Below are positions 33,392 to 41,791 of a stretch of 64,000 bases of DNA, in pieces. Source of the DNA: an uncultured bacterium (GTDB lineage: Bacteria; Armatimonadota; JACIXR01); contig CALITO010000007.1 in assembly GCA_938041455.1 (NCBI GenBank), positions 23,302 to 87,301 of the forward strand. Direction: 5' to 3'. Position 1 is the stretch's first letter, and the number at the start of each line of letters is the position of its first letter. Below the pieces are notes generated by a model. The model was not told the origin of the DNA. It made no database searches and worked only from the letters and a program-made list of their open reading frames with translations. The translations under genes were made by a program, and so were the position numbers.

Positions 33392-35714
33392 CTTCAATAC
33401 ACCTCCTTCTCAGTGTTCGTGCTATAACTACCTGCCCAAGGGCTATCCCCCCGTCATTTGTAGGCACCTTTCTATGAGCCAGGATATAGAAACCCTCTTC
33501 CTCCAATCTTCTTTTAGTCATTCCTAAAAGTAGAGAATTTTGAAAAACTCCACCGCTTAAAGCGACGGTATTTACCCCCGTTCTTCGTCGGAGAATTTTC
33601 AGAACCTCGACCAGCATCTCCACAACACTTCTGTGAAAGCGTGAGGCTATGTATCCCTTTGATTTTCCCCGCTTTAAATCTCCCAATATTTCCTCTATCA
33701 CTGGTAAAGGGTTAATTATTATGGGGGCATCTTCCTCAAATTTGAATTGGTAGAAATCCTCGCATTCCTCAGCAACAGCCTCAAGTTCGCTTGCCGATTG
33801 CCCCTCATAGGTATTTATCTGGCTTATGCCTATCAAGGAGGATACCGCATCGAAAAGTCTCCCCATACTGGAGGCAGGGGGTGAATTGAAGCCTCTCTTA
33901 ATCATCTTCCTTATCGCCTCTACCTTCTCCTTCCCTATCTCAGATAGAGAGTGGGCGAATTCCCCGGGAAGTTTTCCCCAATCATCCAGCCATTCCTCTT
34001 TTCCCAACAGAACCAAGTAGGCGATAGCTACTCTCCAGGGTTCCCTCACCGCCCTCTCGCTCCCCGGTAAGGGTATATAGAGGAGGTGCGCCAATCTTTG
34101 GAATCCCTCGTAATTCGTGAGCATTATCTCCCCTCCCCAAATCTTGCCATCCGTTCCGTATCCCGTGCCATCCCAGGCAATACCCAGGACTTTCTCTCCT
34201 AATGGAACCTCGTTCTCCACCATACAGGAGGCTATATGGGCGAAGTGATGTTGGATGGGGATGGCAGGAAGCCCAAGGGAGCGGGCATATATCGAAGAAT
34301 GATAGGCTGGATGAAGGTCATAAGCCACTAACTTCGGCTTTATATTGAGAAGATGCGAGAGATGTTTTATCGCCTTTCTGTAAGCCTCCAACCCTTCAGC
34401 GGTCTCCAAATCCCCTATATGTTGGCTAAGGAAAGCCCACCTATCCTTAGCGAGGCAAAAGGTGTTCTTCAAATCCCCTCCGCAGGCGAGGATTTCCTCA
34501 CCATTAACAGGTAGAGAAATCGGCAGGGGAACATAGCCCCTGGAACGCCTCACTATTCTCGCTTCGTCTTCAATGACTACTGCTACGCTATCATCGCATC
34601 TCGCCACGATATCGCGGTTATGGAAGAGGAAGGCATCCGCCATATTCTTCAAATCCCGCCTCGCTTCCTCGTTGGAAGCGCAGATGGGGTTATCGCTTAT
34701 ATTCCCGCTCGTCATAATGAGGGGGACATCACATTTCCTCAAAATGATATGATGGAGAGGTGTATAGGGGAGGAAAAGCCCGATGAATTTGTTGTTAGGA
34801 GCCACGGATGGCGCCATCCCGAAAGGCTCCCTCTTTCTGAGAAGGAGAATAGGTGCCTGGGGGGAAAGGAGCAATTCCTCCTCTTTAAGGGATAGATGAG
34901 CGAAAAGGCGAGCGGTGTGGACATCCTTTACCATCACCGCAAAGGGTTTAAAAGGGCGATTTTTCCGCTCCCTAAGCCTTTGAACCACTCCCTCGTCCAA
35001 AGCGTTGCAGGCGAGATGGAAACCCCCTAATCCCTTAATCGCTATAATCTTTCCCTCTAAAAGGAGCCGAACTGCTTCATCAATCGCATTTTTATATCTT
35101 CTTTTACCGCCTATTTCCAACCATATCCGGGGACCGCACTTTGGACAAGCGATGGGCTGGGCGTGATATCTTCTGTCCTTTATATCCTCGTATTCCATAT
35201 GACAATCCTCGCACATTTGAAATTTCTTCATACTCGTTCGTTCCCTATCATAGGGAAGGGCACGAATGATGGTGAAGCGTGGACCGCATCTCGTGCAGTT
35301 AGTGAAAGGATAAAGGTAGCGTCTCTCCTCGGGAGAGAAGGTTTCCTCAAGACAGAGTTGGCAGGTGGCGATATCGGGAAGGGGAAATAAGATTTCCACC
35401 TTCCCCTCTTCGCTTCTCTCTATGCGAAAATCAGTATAACCCACGGGAGCAAGATATGTTATCAGGAGCGACTCCAGCATAACGAAGGGAGGCGGGGAGT
35501 CCTTCAAGGAATCCAGAAATCTTCGCAAATGGTCTTCCTGTCCCTCTACTTCAACGACGATTCCTTCTGGACTATTGCGAACAAATCCTTTGAGAGCAAA
35601 AGACGAAGCAAGGCGGTGGATAAAGGGGCGAAAACCCATTCCCTGAACTGCCCCTTTAACTAAGAGCCTTGCTCTGGATATTCCCCTCGTCGGGGCTCGC
35701 TGAAGAGAGCTCAT
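33369..35714 (-). CDS. hypF: Carbamoyltransferase HypF
   Basis: A 781-residue full-length HypF, which makes the cyanide ligands of the [NiFe] site from carbamoyl phosphate. In order: an acylphosphatase domain (KGAVQGMGFRPFIHR), two zinc-finger pairs (CQLCLEE/CTRCG and CEDCHMEYEDIKDRRYHAQPIAC/CPKCG, the Cys of the latter given in short form), a YrdC-like domain (RPFKPFAVMV) and a Kae1-like carbamoyltransferase domain (HHFAHIASCMVEN, GIAWDGTGYGTDG, ALSGGVFQN). Length is normal. It sits 26 bases after hypA in the hydrogenase operon. Confidence 0.95.
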   Translation of the reverse strand: MSSLQRAPTRGISRARLLVKGAVQGMGFRPFIHRLASSFALKGFVRNSPEGIVVEVEGQEDHLRRFLDSLKDSPPPFVMLESLLITYLAPVGYTDFRIERSEEGKVEILFPLPDIATCQLCLEETFSPEERRYLYPFTNCTRCGPRFTIIRALPYDRERTSMKKFQMCEDCHMEYEDIKDRRYHAQPIACPKCGPRIWLEIGGKRRYKNAIDEAVRLLLEGKIIAIKGLGGFHLACNALDEGVVQRLRERKNRPFKPFAVMVKDVHTARLFAHLSLKEEELLLSPQAPILLLRKREPFGMAPSVAPNNKFIGLFLPYTPLHHIILRKCDVPLIMTSGNISDNPICASNEEARRDLKNMADAFLFHNRDIVARCDDSVAVVIEDEARIVRRSRGYVPLPISLPVNGEEILACGGDLKNTFCLAKDRWAFLSQHIGDLETAEGLEAYRKAIKHLSHLLNIKPKLVAYDLHPAYHSSIYARSLGLPAIPIQHHFAHIASCMVENEVPLGEKVLGIAWDGTGYGTDGKIWGGEIMLTNYEGFQRLAHLLYIPLPGSERAVREPWRVAIAYLVLLGKEEWLDDWGKLPGEFAHSLSEIGKEKVEAIRKMIKRGFNSPPASSMGRLFDAVSSLIGISQINTYEGQSASELEAVAEECEDFYQFKFEEDAPIIINPLPVIEEILGDLKRGKSKGYIASRFHRSVVEMLVEVLKILRRRTGVNTVALSGGVFQNSLLLGMTKRRLEEEGFYILAHRKVPTNDGGIALGQVVIARTLRRRCIEDVSGHPG

Positions 35715-35740
35715 TATAAAGGCTTGTTTATCTCCTGCTT

Positions 35741-36076
35741 TTATTCCAATTTACCCAAGGCCCAATCCTCTATCAAGGACAACTCCACCTCAGCGCTACC
35801 GCAACTTGGGCAGGTGTCAAAGGGAGAATTGAGGAGGAAAACCGTTCCACACTCTTTGCAAGTAGCCTGCATTTCCATCTCTTTTAATTCAAAGGAGGTC
35901 TCCTTAAGGAATGTGTTTTGTTTGATTTCGTCTATTATTTCCAGAAGCTCCTCCTTATCCACCCCCGCAGTGGGATTTACCAAAACCTCCACTTTGCTCA
36001 GGATGGGCAGATTCTCCTTTTGTGCCCTCTCCAAGACAGCTCTCAATATGCTTTGTGCTCTTGCGGTTTCATGCAT
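35741..36076 (-). CDS. hypA: Hydrogenase nickel-insertion protein HypA
   Basis: A 111-residue HypA. It starts M-H-E, where His2 and Glu3 bind nickel, and has the zinc site CKEC (about 73-76) and CPSC (about 88-91). The gene starts inside the small-subunit gene (8-base overlap). The usual GTPase partner HypB is not in the window. Confidence 0.94.
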   Translation of the reverse strand: MHETARAQSILRAVLERAQKENLPILSKVEVLVNPTAGVDKEELLEIIDEIKQNTFLKETSFELKEMEMQATCKECGTVFLLNSPFDTCPSCGSAEVELSLIEDWALGKLE

Positions 36077-36593
36077 CTTCTAATCCGCTCTCCTTTCTTA
36101 AGGCAGAAAGGATTTCCTCAGGGGGTATCTGTTCCTCCCTCTCATAGGCAACCTTCTTGGGAAGGAGTCCCAATGCTAAGGCAACGCCGTAGATTATCGC
36201 TTCCGGGCGAGGGGGACAGCCAGGGACGAAGAGGTCGACGGGTATGACCTTATCTAAGCCACCCACTACATTATATGTATCGAACCAGATGCTGCCTCCC
36301 GTAGCGCAGGAACCAATAGCCAAAACGACCTTTGGGTCAGGGGTAGAGTCGTATAGGCGTTTTAAAGGTTCGACCATCGGGCGAGTAACAGGACCGGCAA
36401 CTATAAGCACATCCGCGTGCCTCGGTGAGCCAACAAGTTTTATCCCGAAGCGCTCCACATCGAAATAGGGAGTAAGGACATCCAATATCTCTATATCGCA
36501 GGCATTACAGCCACCAGTATTGGTATGGAATACCCATAACGACCTTCCGAACGCTTTCGCTGAATATCTTCTAACTATTCCTTCTCTGAACAT
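36069..36593 (-). CDS. [NiFe] hydrogenase small subunit, NuoB-like (group 4)
   Basis: A 174-residue electron-transfer subunit with the proximal 4Fe-4S ligands Cys29, Cys32 (GGCNACDIE), Cys96 (IGSCATGG) and Cys126 (PGCPPRPE), as in NuoB, HyfI, EchC and MbhJ. The single cluster and short length place it in group 4 membrane-bound hydrogenases, not group 1-3. It passes electrons between the ferredoxin-like subunit and the [NiFe] site. Confidence 0.92.
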   Translation of the reverse strand: MFREGIVRRYSAKAFGRSLWVFHTNTGGCNACDIEILDVLTPYFDVERFGIKLVGSPRHADVLIVAGPVTRPMVEPLKRLYDSTPDPKVVLAIGSCATGGSIWFDTYNVVGGLDKVIPVDLFVPGCPPRPEAIIYGVALALGLLPKKVAYEREEQIPPEEILSALRKESGLEDA

Positions 36594-36630
36594 TTTCTAA
36601 CTTTCACTCCTTTTTATGAATTATACACCT

Positions 36631-38124
36631 TTATTTAAAGGGAGCCAAAAGGGAGAGGGAATTAAGCAGGGGATGAAGGATTTGAGGATAGAGACCGAGG
36701 AGGAAGGATAGAATGGTGAGAAGGAGGATGGGGAAAAGGATAGTTAAAGGTGCTTCCCTTGTCCCTTTTATTGTCTTGCTTTTCTCCTCACCCCAAAATA
36801 CGGTATAGGCGGCGCGGACGGCATAGAAAATGGTGAGGATGCTGGTAAGGAGGAGGATGATAAGGAGCCACCATAGACGAGCATCGGCTGAAGCGATTAT
36901 CAAAGTTAACTTGCTCATAAATCCAACAAAGGGAGGTAACCCGCTCAAGGAGAGAGCGCCGATGAAAAAGCAGGTCATCGTTATAGGCATATACTTTCCC
37001 ACTCCACCCAATTCCTCTATGTTCCTTAGAGCAATGGAATATATTATCGCCCCAACGCACATAAAGAGAAGGGGTTTGGCAAGTATATGGCTTACCAATT
37101 GATAAAATGCCCCGTAATATCCCAGATAGGTGCCCAGGCTCAAACCCATAGCAATGTATCCTATCTGGCTGATGCTGGAGTAGGCTAATAGCCTCTTTAG
37201 GTCCCCCTGCACCATTGCCAAAAGTGCGCCCAAGATCATGCTGAAAATAGCAAGCACCAAAAGGGAAGAGGCAACAGCTCCGTAAAAGGGGAAAAAGAGA
37301 CCCAAAGTGCGAAGGAGAGCATAAAGTCCCATCTCCGTCATAATGCCTGATAGGAGCACACTTATAGGTGTGGGCGCTTCCGCGTAAGCATCCGGTAGCC
37401 AGGGGTGGAAGGGGGCAAGCCCTGCCTTGGTGCCGAAGCCGACTATGAAGAGCACGGCGGATAAGAGGATTATATTAGCGGGAATTTGGGGTATGACATC
37501 CTTTATATGAGTGAAGAGAAGAGGAGAACCCCGTGGGACAAGGGGAGCGGAAGCGGAATAGATGAGAACACAACCAAAAAGGGAGAAAGTGACGCCCACA
37601 GTCAGGAGGAGAATATATTTATAGCCCGCCTCCAGAGCCCTCTTATCCCAATAGAAGGAGACCAAAAGGGCGGAGGTGATGGTTGTCGCCTCTATGGCAA
37701 CCCAAAGGATGATGATGTTGTTTGTGCTCACACTCCAAAGCATTGAGGATAGGAAAAAGAGGAAAAGGCTGTAGAAGATGCCCAACCGCCGCTCAAATAT
37801 CTCCGCCCCTACTCTGGCGATTAGGGGTTCCTGCCTCATATATCTCGTTGCAAAAAGGGCGGCAAGGAAACCTATGAAGCTTACGCCTACCACAAATAGA
37901 ACACTTATCGGGTCTATAAGGAATTCCTGCCCAAAGGCGCTTATGTATCCCTCGTCAAGAACCCTCTGGAGAATGGGTAGTGAGAGGGCAAGGGGAATGA
38001 AGGAACCGATGATCGTTAATGGCTCTTTAGCGAGGGGGGAACGACGAAGGAGAAGAACTGCAAAGGAAAAAGGAATAGGGGAAAGAATCAGCAATAATAT
38101 CAGGTTAGCATTTGTGCAGACCAT
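36631..38124 (-). CDS. Proton/ion-translocating antiporter-like subunit (HyfF type)
   Basis: A 497-residue polytopic protein of the NuoL/M/N-MrpD family. It has about 14 predicted membrane helices, the helix-5 Glu in WVAIEATTITSALL and the Lys in GTKAGLAPFHPWLPDAYAEAPTPIS. In helix 8 the usual Lys is replaced by Glu (GIMTEMGLYALLR). It is expected to pump H+ or Na+ coupled to the hydrogenase. One of three such subunits in the operon, as in E. coli Hyf. Confidence 0.88.
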   Translation of the reverse strand: MVCTNANLILLLILSPIPFSFAVLLLRRSPLAKEPLTIIGSFIPLALSLPILQRVLDEGYISAFGQEFLIDPISVLFVVGVSFIGFLAALFATRYMRQEPLIARVGAEIFERRLGIFYSLFLFFLSSMLWSVSTNNIIILWVAIEATTITSALLVSFYWDKRALEAGYKYILLLTVGVTFSLFGCVLIYSASAPLVPRGSPLLFTHIKDVIPQIPANIILLSAVLFIVGFGTKAGLAPFHPWLPDAYAEAPTPISVLLSGIMTEMGLYALLRTLGLFFPFYGAVASSLLVLAIFSMILGALLAMVQGDLKRLLAYSSISQIGYIAMGLSLGTYLGYYGAFYQLVSHILAKPLLFMCVGAIIYSIALRNIEELGGVGKYMPITMTCFFIGALSLSGLPPFVGFMSKLTLIIASADARLWWLLIILLLTSILTIFYAVRAAYTVFWGEEKSKTIKGTREAPLTILFPILLLTILSFLLGLYPQILHPLLNSLSLLAPFK

Positions 38125-38135
38125 CTTTCACCTCT

Positions 38136-38810
38136 TCACCAGTGGAGTTCCGTCAGATGGTAAGTATCGGTGGTGCCTACCACCTCCCTCAAGCCCCTGA
38201 TGATGAATAGTAGCATATACACCGCTAGGACAACATCGGTGACGATGCCGATGATGACGGTTTCCTTAAGTCCCGGGGCAAGGCTGACGAGGGAGAGGTG
38301 GGCACCATTTTCCAAAAGACACAGCGCAATAGCGGTCTTGAAAGCATCCCTACGGGTGAGAATGCCATAAAGACCAAGGGAAAACACCGTTAGGGAAACC
38401 GCCACATTTGTGCGGAATGGTTCCTCTGTTGCCAAGGGGGTAGGGGCAAGGAAGTGAACATATTTATGCGTTAACTCATAGAGCAATATTGCTAAAACTG
38501 TGACGATGGCAACGGAGGGAGCAAAGGGGATTATCGCCTTCACTTCATACTCGGGCATTCCCTTTATGAAGCTTAAGAGGAGCCAGGTAACGATGAGGAA
38601 CTTGGTGACGAAAGCGACAGCTGACCAGATGAAAAGGGTTGGTGCCTGGGTGGCGAAGAGGGATATCACGCTAGTCATAATCAGAGCTTGAATGGCATAG
38701 ATATACGCAGCATAGCGGAGGTTACGAGCTGTCACCGCTCCGAAGGATGACACAATCATAGCGAAAGATAGGGAGGCTAACAGGCTTCGTATAGTCTCGC
38801 TATATTCCAT
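38136..38810 (-). CDS. HyfE-like membrane subunit
   Basis: A 224-residue, almost wholly hydrophobic protein with about seven membrane helices, sitting between HyfF-like and ferredoxin-like genes. Position, size and the closing IIRGLREV segment fit HyfE, which fuses NuoK/MnhC-like helices. It overlaps the ferredoxin gene by 11 bases. Confidence 0.8.
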   Translation of the reverse strand: MEYSETIRSLLASLSFAMIVSSFGAVTARNLRYAAYIYAIQALIMTSVISLFATQAPTLFIWSAVAFVTKFLIVTWLLLSFIKGMPEYEVKAIIPFAPSVAIVTVLAILLYELTHKYVHFLAPTPLATEEPFRTNVAVSLTVFSLGLYGILTRRDAFKTAIALCLLENGAHLSLVSLAPGLKETVIIGIVTDVVLAVYMLLFIIRGLREVVGTTDTYHLTELHW

Positions 38811-39252
38811 TTATCTCCTCATCCTTCCTAAAACCGATTGTCATATGTCTATCAAGGACGCTGAAGGGCTCATAACAGCGCCCGCAGCGCTTGCAAGTCC
38901 CCATATAAATTTTCTGTTCTATTAGGAGGTCGTGCTTATCAGGGGTGGCGTTCTCAAATTCCAGGGACATCTCCACCGCCCGCTCCGAGCAAGCCTCGGC
39001 GCATCTCCCACACTGGATACAACGCTCCAAGTGTCTCCTTATTATCCGCCATTCAGGGGAGATATCCGTGACTTTTATAAGACGGGCGGGGCACACGGTG
39101 GCACAGCCACCACAACCCGTGCACCTCTCAGCGTTTATCGTTACCTTCCCCCTATAACCAGGGGGAGTGGGATGGGGCTCGAAAGGGTATTTCAAAGTTA
39201 CCCTTCCTGCCTTTAAGCCTACTAATAGCTGCTTGAACTTGCTTCTTATCAT
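38800..39252 (-). CDS. NuoI/HyfH-like 2x[4Fe-4S] subunit
   Basis: A 150-residue ferredoxin-type subunit. Cys44-x2-Cys47-x2-Cys50-x3-Cys54 and Cys78-x2-Cys81-x2-Cys84-x3-Cys88 bind two 4Fe-4S clusters. A third Cys120-x2-Cys123-x2-Cys126 motif near the C-terminus is extra; it may bind zinc or complete a cluster with a partner. It links the small subunit to the soluble electron-input module. Confidence 0.9.
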   Translation of the reverse strand: MIRSKFKQLLVGLKAGRVTLKYPFEPHPTPPGYRGKVTINAERCTGCGGCATVCPARLIKVTDISPEWRIIRRHLERCIQCGRCAEACSERAVEMSLEFENATPDKHDLLIEQKIYMGTCKRCGRCYEPFSVLDRHMTIGFRKDEEINGI

Positions 39253-39256
39253 AGCG

Positions 39257-40105
39257 TTACACCCCCAGGGTGGAGAATGCTATTGCCATAAAGGAAGCTG
39301 CTATCAAAACTCTGGCATAGAAGCCCAGTGCCTGGTCTATGCGCAGACGGGGGAAAAGCGCCTCCGCTGTGACCGCAAGGATAATGATGATGAACGTTTT
39401 GATAAGTGTATAAAGGAACAACAAAGCCCCTGAGACCATGGGCCAGGGAATGAAGACAAAGGCTATCAGATAAGCTATGAGAAACTGGCGGAGGGCGAGA
39501 CCCCATTTGAAGAGGGCAAGGGTGGAACCTGAAGCTTCAAGGAACACCCCTCCTATCAGCTCCTGTTCAGCCTCAGCCAGGTCGAAAGGTAGTTTGCCCA
39601 TCTGCGCCTGCATGGCGAGGAACATCGCCACGATGGCGAATATCGTTGAGATATTGACGCCGCTCCAAACTATTAGATGGGAAATAATGAAACTCCCCGC
39701 TTTTATAGCATAGGAAAGGAAAGCAGCTGCCATCACCGGCTCTACGATGACGAACATCATAACCTCCCTTGCACCACCCGCCGCAGCGAAGGGATTGCCC
39801 ATAAGTAGGGAATATAAGACGAGGCAGACCGAGGAAGCGGTAAGCAGATAGATGAAAGAGATGAGGTCACCTTGGAGGGCGAGGACAAAGGTGGCGGATG
39901 CTATGCAGGATATGTAAAGGACAGCCAAAGGCGACCTCGTTATATCCTCTTTGCCAAACAGCTTAAATAGGTCAATGTAGGTCTGATAAATAGGCGGTCC
40001 CATTCGGGAATGTATCCTTGCCCGCCATTTCCTCATAATTCCATCAAATAGGGGAGCGGAAATTATGCAAAGAATGGTGATTATCCCTGCCTCAAGGTAG
40101 CTCAT
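39257..40105 (-). CDS. NuoH/HyfC-like membrane subunit
   Basis: A 282-residue membrane protein with about eight helices, of the NuoH/HyfC/EchB family that anchors the hydrogenase arm to the membrane. Conserved blocks are RIHSRMGPPIYQTYIDLFKLFGKE near the N-terminus (given here as family hallmark), PFDLAEAEQELIGG and the final hydrophobic helices. Its ATG overlaps the large-subunit stop by four bases. Confidence 0.9.
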   Translation of the reverse strand: MSYLEAGIITILCIISAPLFDGIMRKWRARIHSRMGPPIYQTYIDLFKLFGKEDITRSPLAVLYISCIASATFVLALQGDLISFIYLLTASSVCLVLYSLLMGNPFAAAGGAREVMMFVIVEPVMAAAFLSYAIKAGSFIISHLIVWSGVNISTIFAIVAMFLAMQAQMGKLPFDLAEAEQELIGGVFLEASGSTLALFKWGLALRQFLIAYLIAFVFIPWPMVSGALLFLYTLIKTFIIIILAVTAEALFPRLRIDQALGFYARVLIAASFMAIAFSTLGV

Positions 40106-41775
40106 TTCCTCCCTCCTCGCCGAGATATCTCATACATCTCCTTTTGGGAGAGGAATTTACTCTCCCCTGTTGAGCGGTCTATTATCTCCAACCGCTCCGT
40201 GCAGGATATACAGGGGTCAATGCTTCCAATCGTTATGGGGGCGTCTGCGATCGTTGTCCCCGGCTTGAACATCCAAAGAATTGAGGGTATGTTCATATAA
40301 GAGGGAGCCCTAACCTTCCATCGGTAGGGACGATTGTTCTCACCTAACATAATATAATGGAAATCTTCCCCTCGGGGTGACTCAGTAGCTGACATATACT
40401 CCCTATAGGGGGGCAATTCCTCCTCTACCTTCACCAGTGTCGGTCCCTCGGGAAGCTCCTTAAGAATCTGGCGCATCATTTTCAAGGATTCTATCGTCTC
40501 GTAGACTCTAACCAAAGCCCTTGATAACACATCGCAACCATCAAGAACTATGACTTCAAAGTCTAAATAGGGATATGCAGCATATGGGTGGTCCCTTCTA
40601 ACATCTATATCCACTCCCGAGGCACGGGCAGTAGGACCTAAGGCACCTGTTAGTCTCACCTCTTCAGGTGTTAGAATACCCACCTCTTTTGTGCGAGCGA
40701 TGAAGGCGCTGTCGTTGAGTAGCGTTTTACAAAGTTCCAATGTCTCTGTTTCGGTCTGGTCTATCACCCGCAAAAGCTCCTCCCTTATCTCCTCGGGGAT
40801 ATTCCTCCTCGTTCCACCCACCAGGTTCATCCCGTAGTTCTTGCGGTTCCCCGTTACCCGCTCCGCCATCCACATTATCGGCTCCCTTATCCTCCAAAAT
40901 TGCATAAAGAGCGTGTCAAAACCAAGGATGTGGCAAGCAAGCCCGAGCCAAAGAAGATGACTATGCACCCTCTCCATCTCCAAACAAAAGCTCCTTATGT
41001 ATTTCGCAGGCAAGGGTATCTCTATTTCTCCAGCCGCTTCCACTGACTGGCAGTAGCAAACTGAGTGAGTGAACCCGCATATCCCACAGATGCGCTCCGC
41101 GAGGAAGGGTATCTGATTGTAGGTGAGCTGGCTCTCGCCCAATTTCTCTATCCCCCTGTGAACATAGAATCCCCGATGGTCAGCTCCAACCACATTCTCT
41201 CCCTCTATGAACAACCTGAATTGTATCGGCTCCTCCAAAATGGGGAAGAAAGGACCGATGGGCAGGGCGGTAGCTCCTGGGGGTGGTTCCTTGAACTTAA
41301 ACTCACAGCCCGTGGTAGAGGGCGGTTGATAATTATAAGGGACTTCCTTCCTCAGGGGAAAGACGCCTTCCGGCCAGTCGTCTGGGAGAACGAGCCTGCG
41401 AGGATCAGGATGCCCAACAGGCTCAACTCCGATGAAATCCCTTATCTCCCTTTCAGCCCAATTTGCACCTGGCACTATAGGGGTGATGGAATCTATCCTC
41501 GGGTCATCGGGCGGAACAAGAAAGCGGAGGGCAACACGGAAATTATCCCTATCAAAAGCGAAAAAGTGAAGGACCTCAAAATTACTATGAAGGGGACGGG
41601 CATCAGTGCCCACGCTTATCGTGTATCTTGCTTTCAACTCATCGAACATAATCCTTGCTGCCTCTTTGACGAAATCCCTCGGTAGATCTATGAAAAGGCG
41701 ACCCGGTAAGCTTTTCACCTTCTCCGCCTTATCCTTGAATTTTTCCAAAACCCTTTCTTCTATTGTGATAGCCAT
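40102..41775 (-). CDS. [NiFe] hydrogenase large subunit fused to NuoC-like domain (HyfG/HycE type)
   Basis: A 557-residue catalytic subunit. Residues 1-150 resemble NuoC (EIRDFIGVEPVGHPDPRRLVLPDDW in part); the rest is NuoD/large-subunit-like. Both nickel-binding pairs are intact: L1 ERICGICGF (Cys230, Cys233) and L2 DPCISCTER (Cys522, Cys525). About 29 residues follow Arg528, the expected cleavable tail, and a maturation protease is encoded upstream in the operon. This is an active-type group 4 hydrogenase, not a complex I relative. Confidence 0.94.
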   Translation of the reverse strand: MAITIEERVLEKFKDKAEKVKSLPGRLFIDLPRDFVKEAARIMFDELKARYTISVGTDARPLHSNFEVLHFFAFDRDNFRVALRFLVPPDDPRIDSITPIVPGANWAEREIRDFIGVEPVGHPDPRRLVLPDDWPEGVFPLRKEVPYNYQPPSTTGCEFKFKEPPPGATALPIGPFFPILEEPIQFRLFIEGENVVGADHRGFYVHRGIEKLGESQLTYNQIPFLAERICGICGFTHSVCYCQSVEAAGEIEIPLPAKYIRSFCLEMERVHSHLLWLGLACHILGFDTLFMQFWRIREPIMWMAERVTGNRKNYGMNLVGGTRRNIPEEIREELLRVIDQTETETLELCKTLLNDSAFIARTKEVGILTPEEVRLTGALGPTARASGVDIDVRRDHPYAAYPYLDFEVIVLDGCDVLSRALVRVYETIESLKMMRQILKELPEGPTLVKVEEELPPYREYMSATESPRGEDFHYIMLGENNRPYRWKVRAPSYMNIPSILWMFKPGTTIADAPITIGSIDPCISCTERLEIIDRSTGESKFLSQKEMYEISRRGGRK

Positions 41776-41791
41776 ATATCAAACACCTCTT

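Noticed and set aside
41065..41685. 206-residue frame opposite the hydrogenase large subunit
   Set aside because: Shadow of a gene with both nickel-binding motifs intact.
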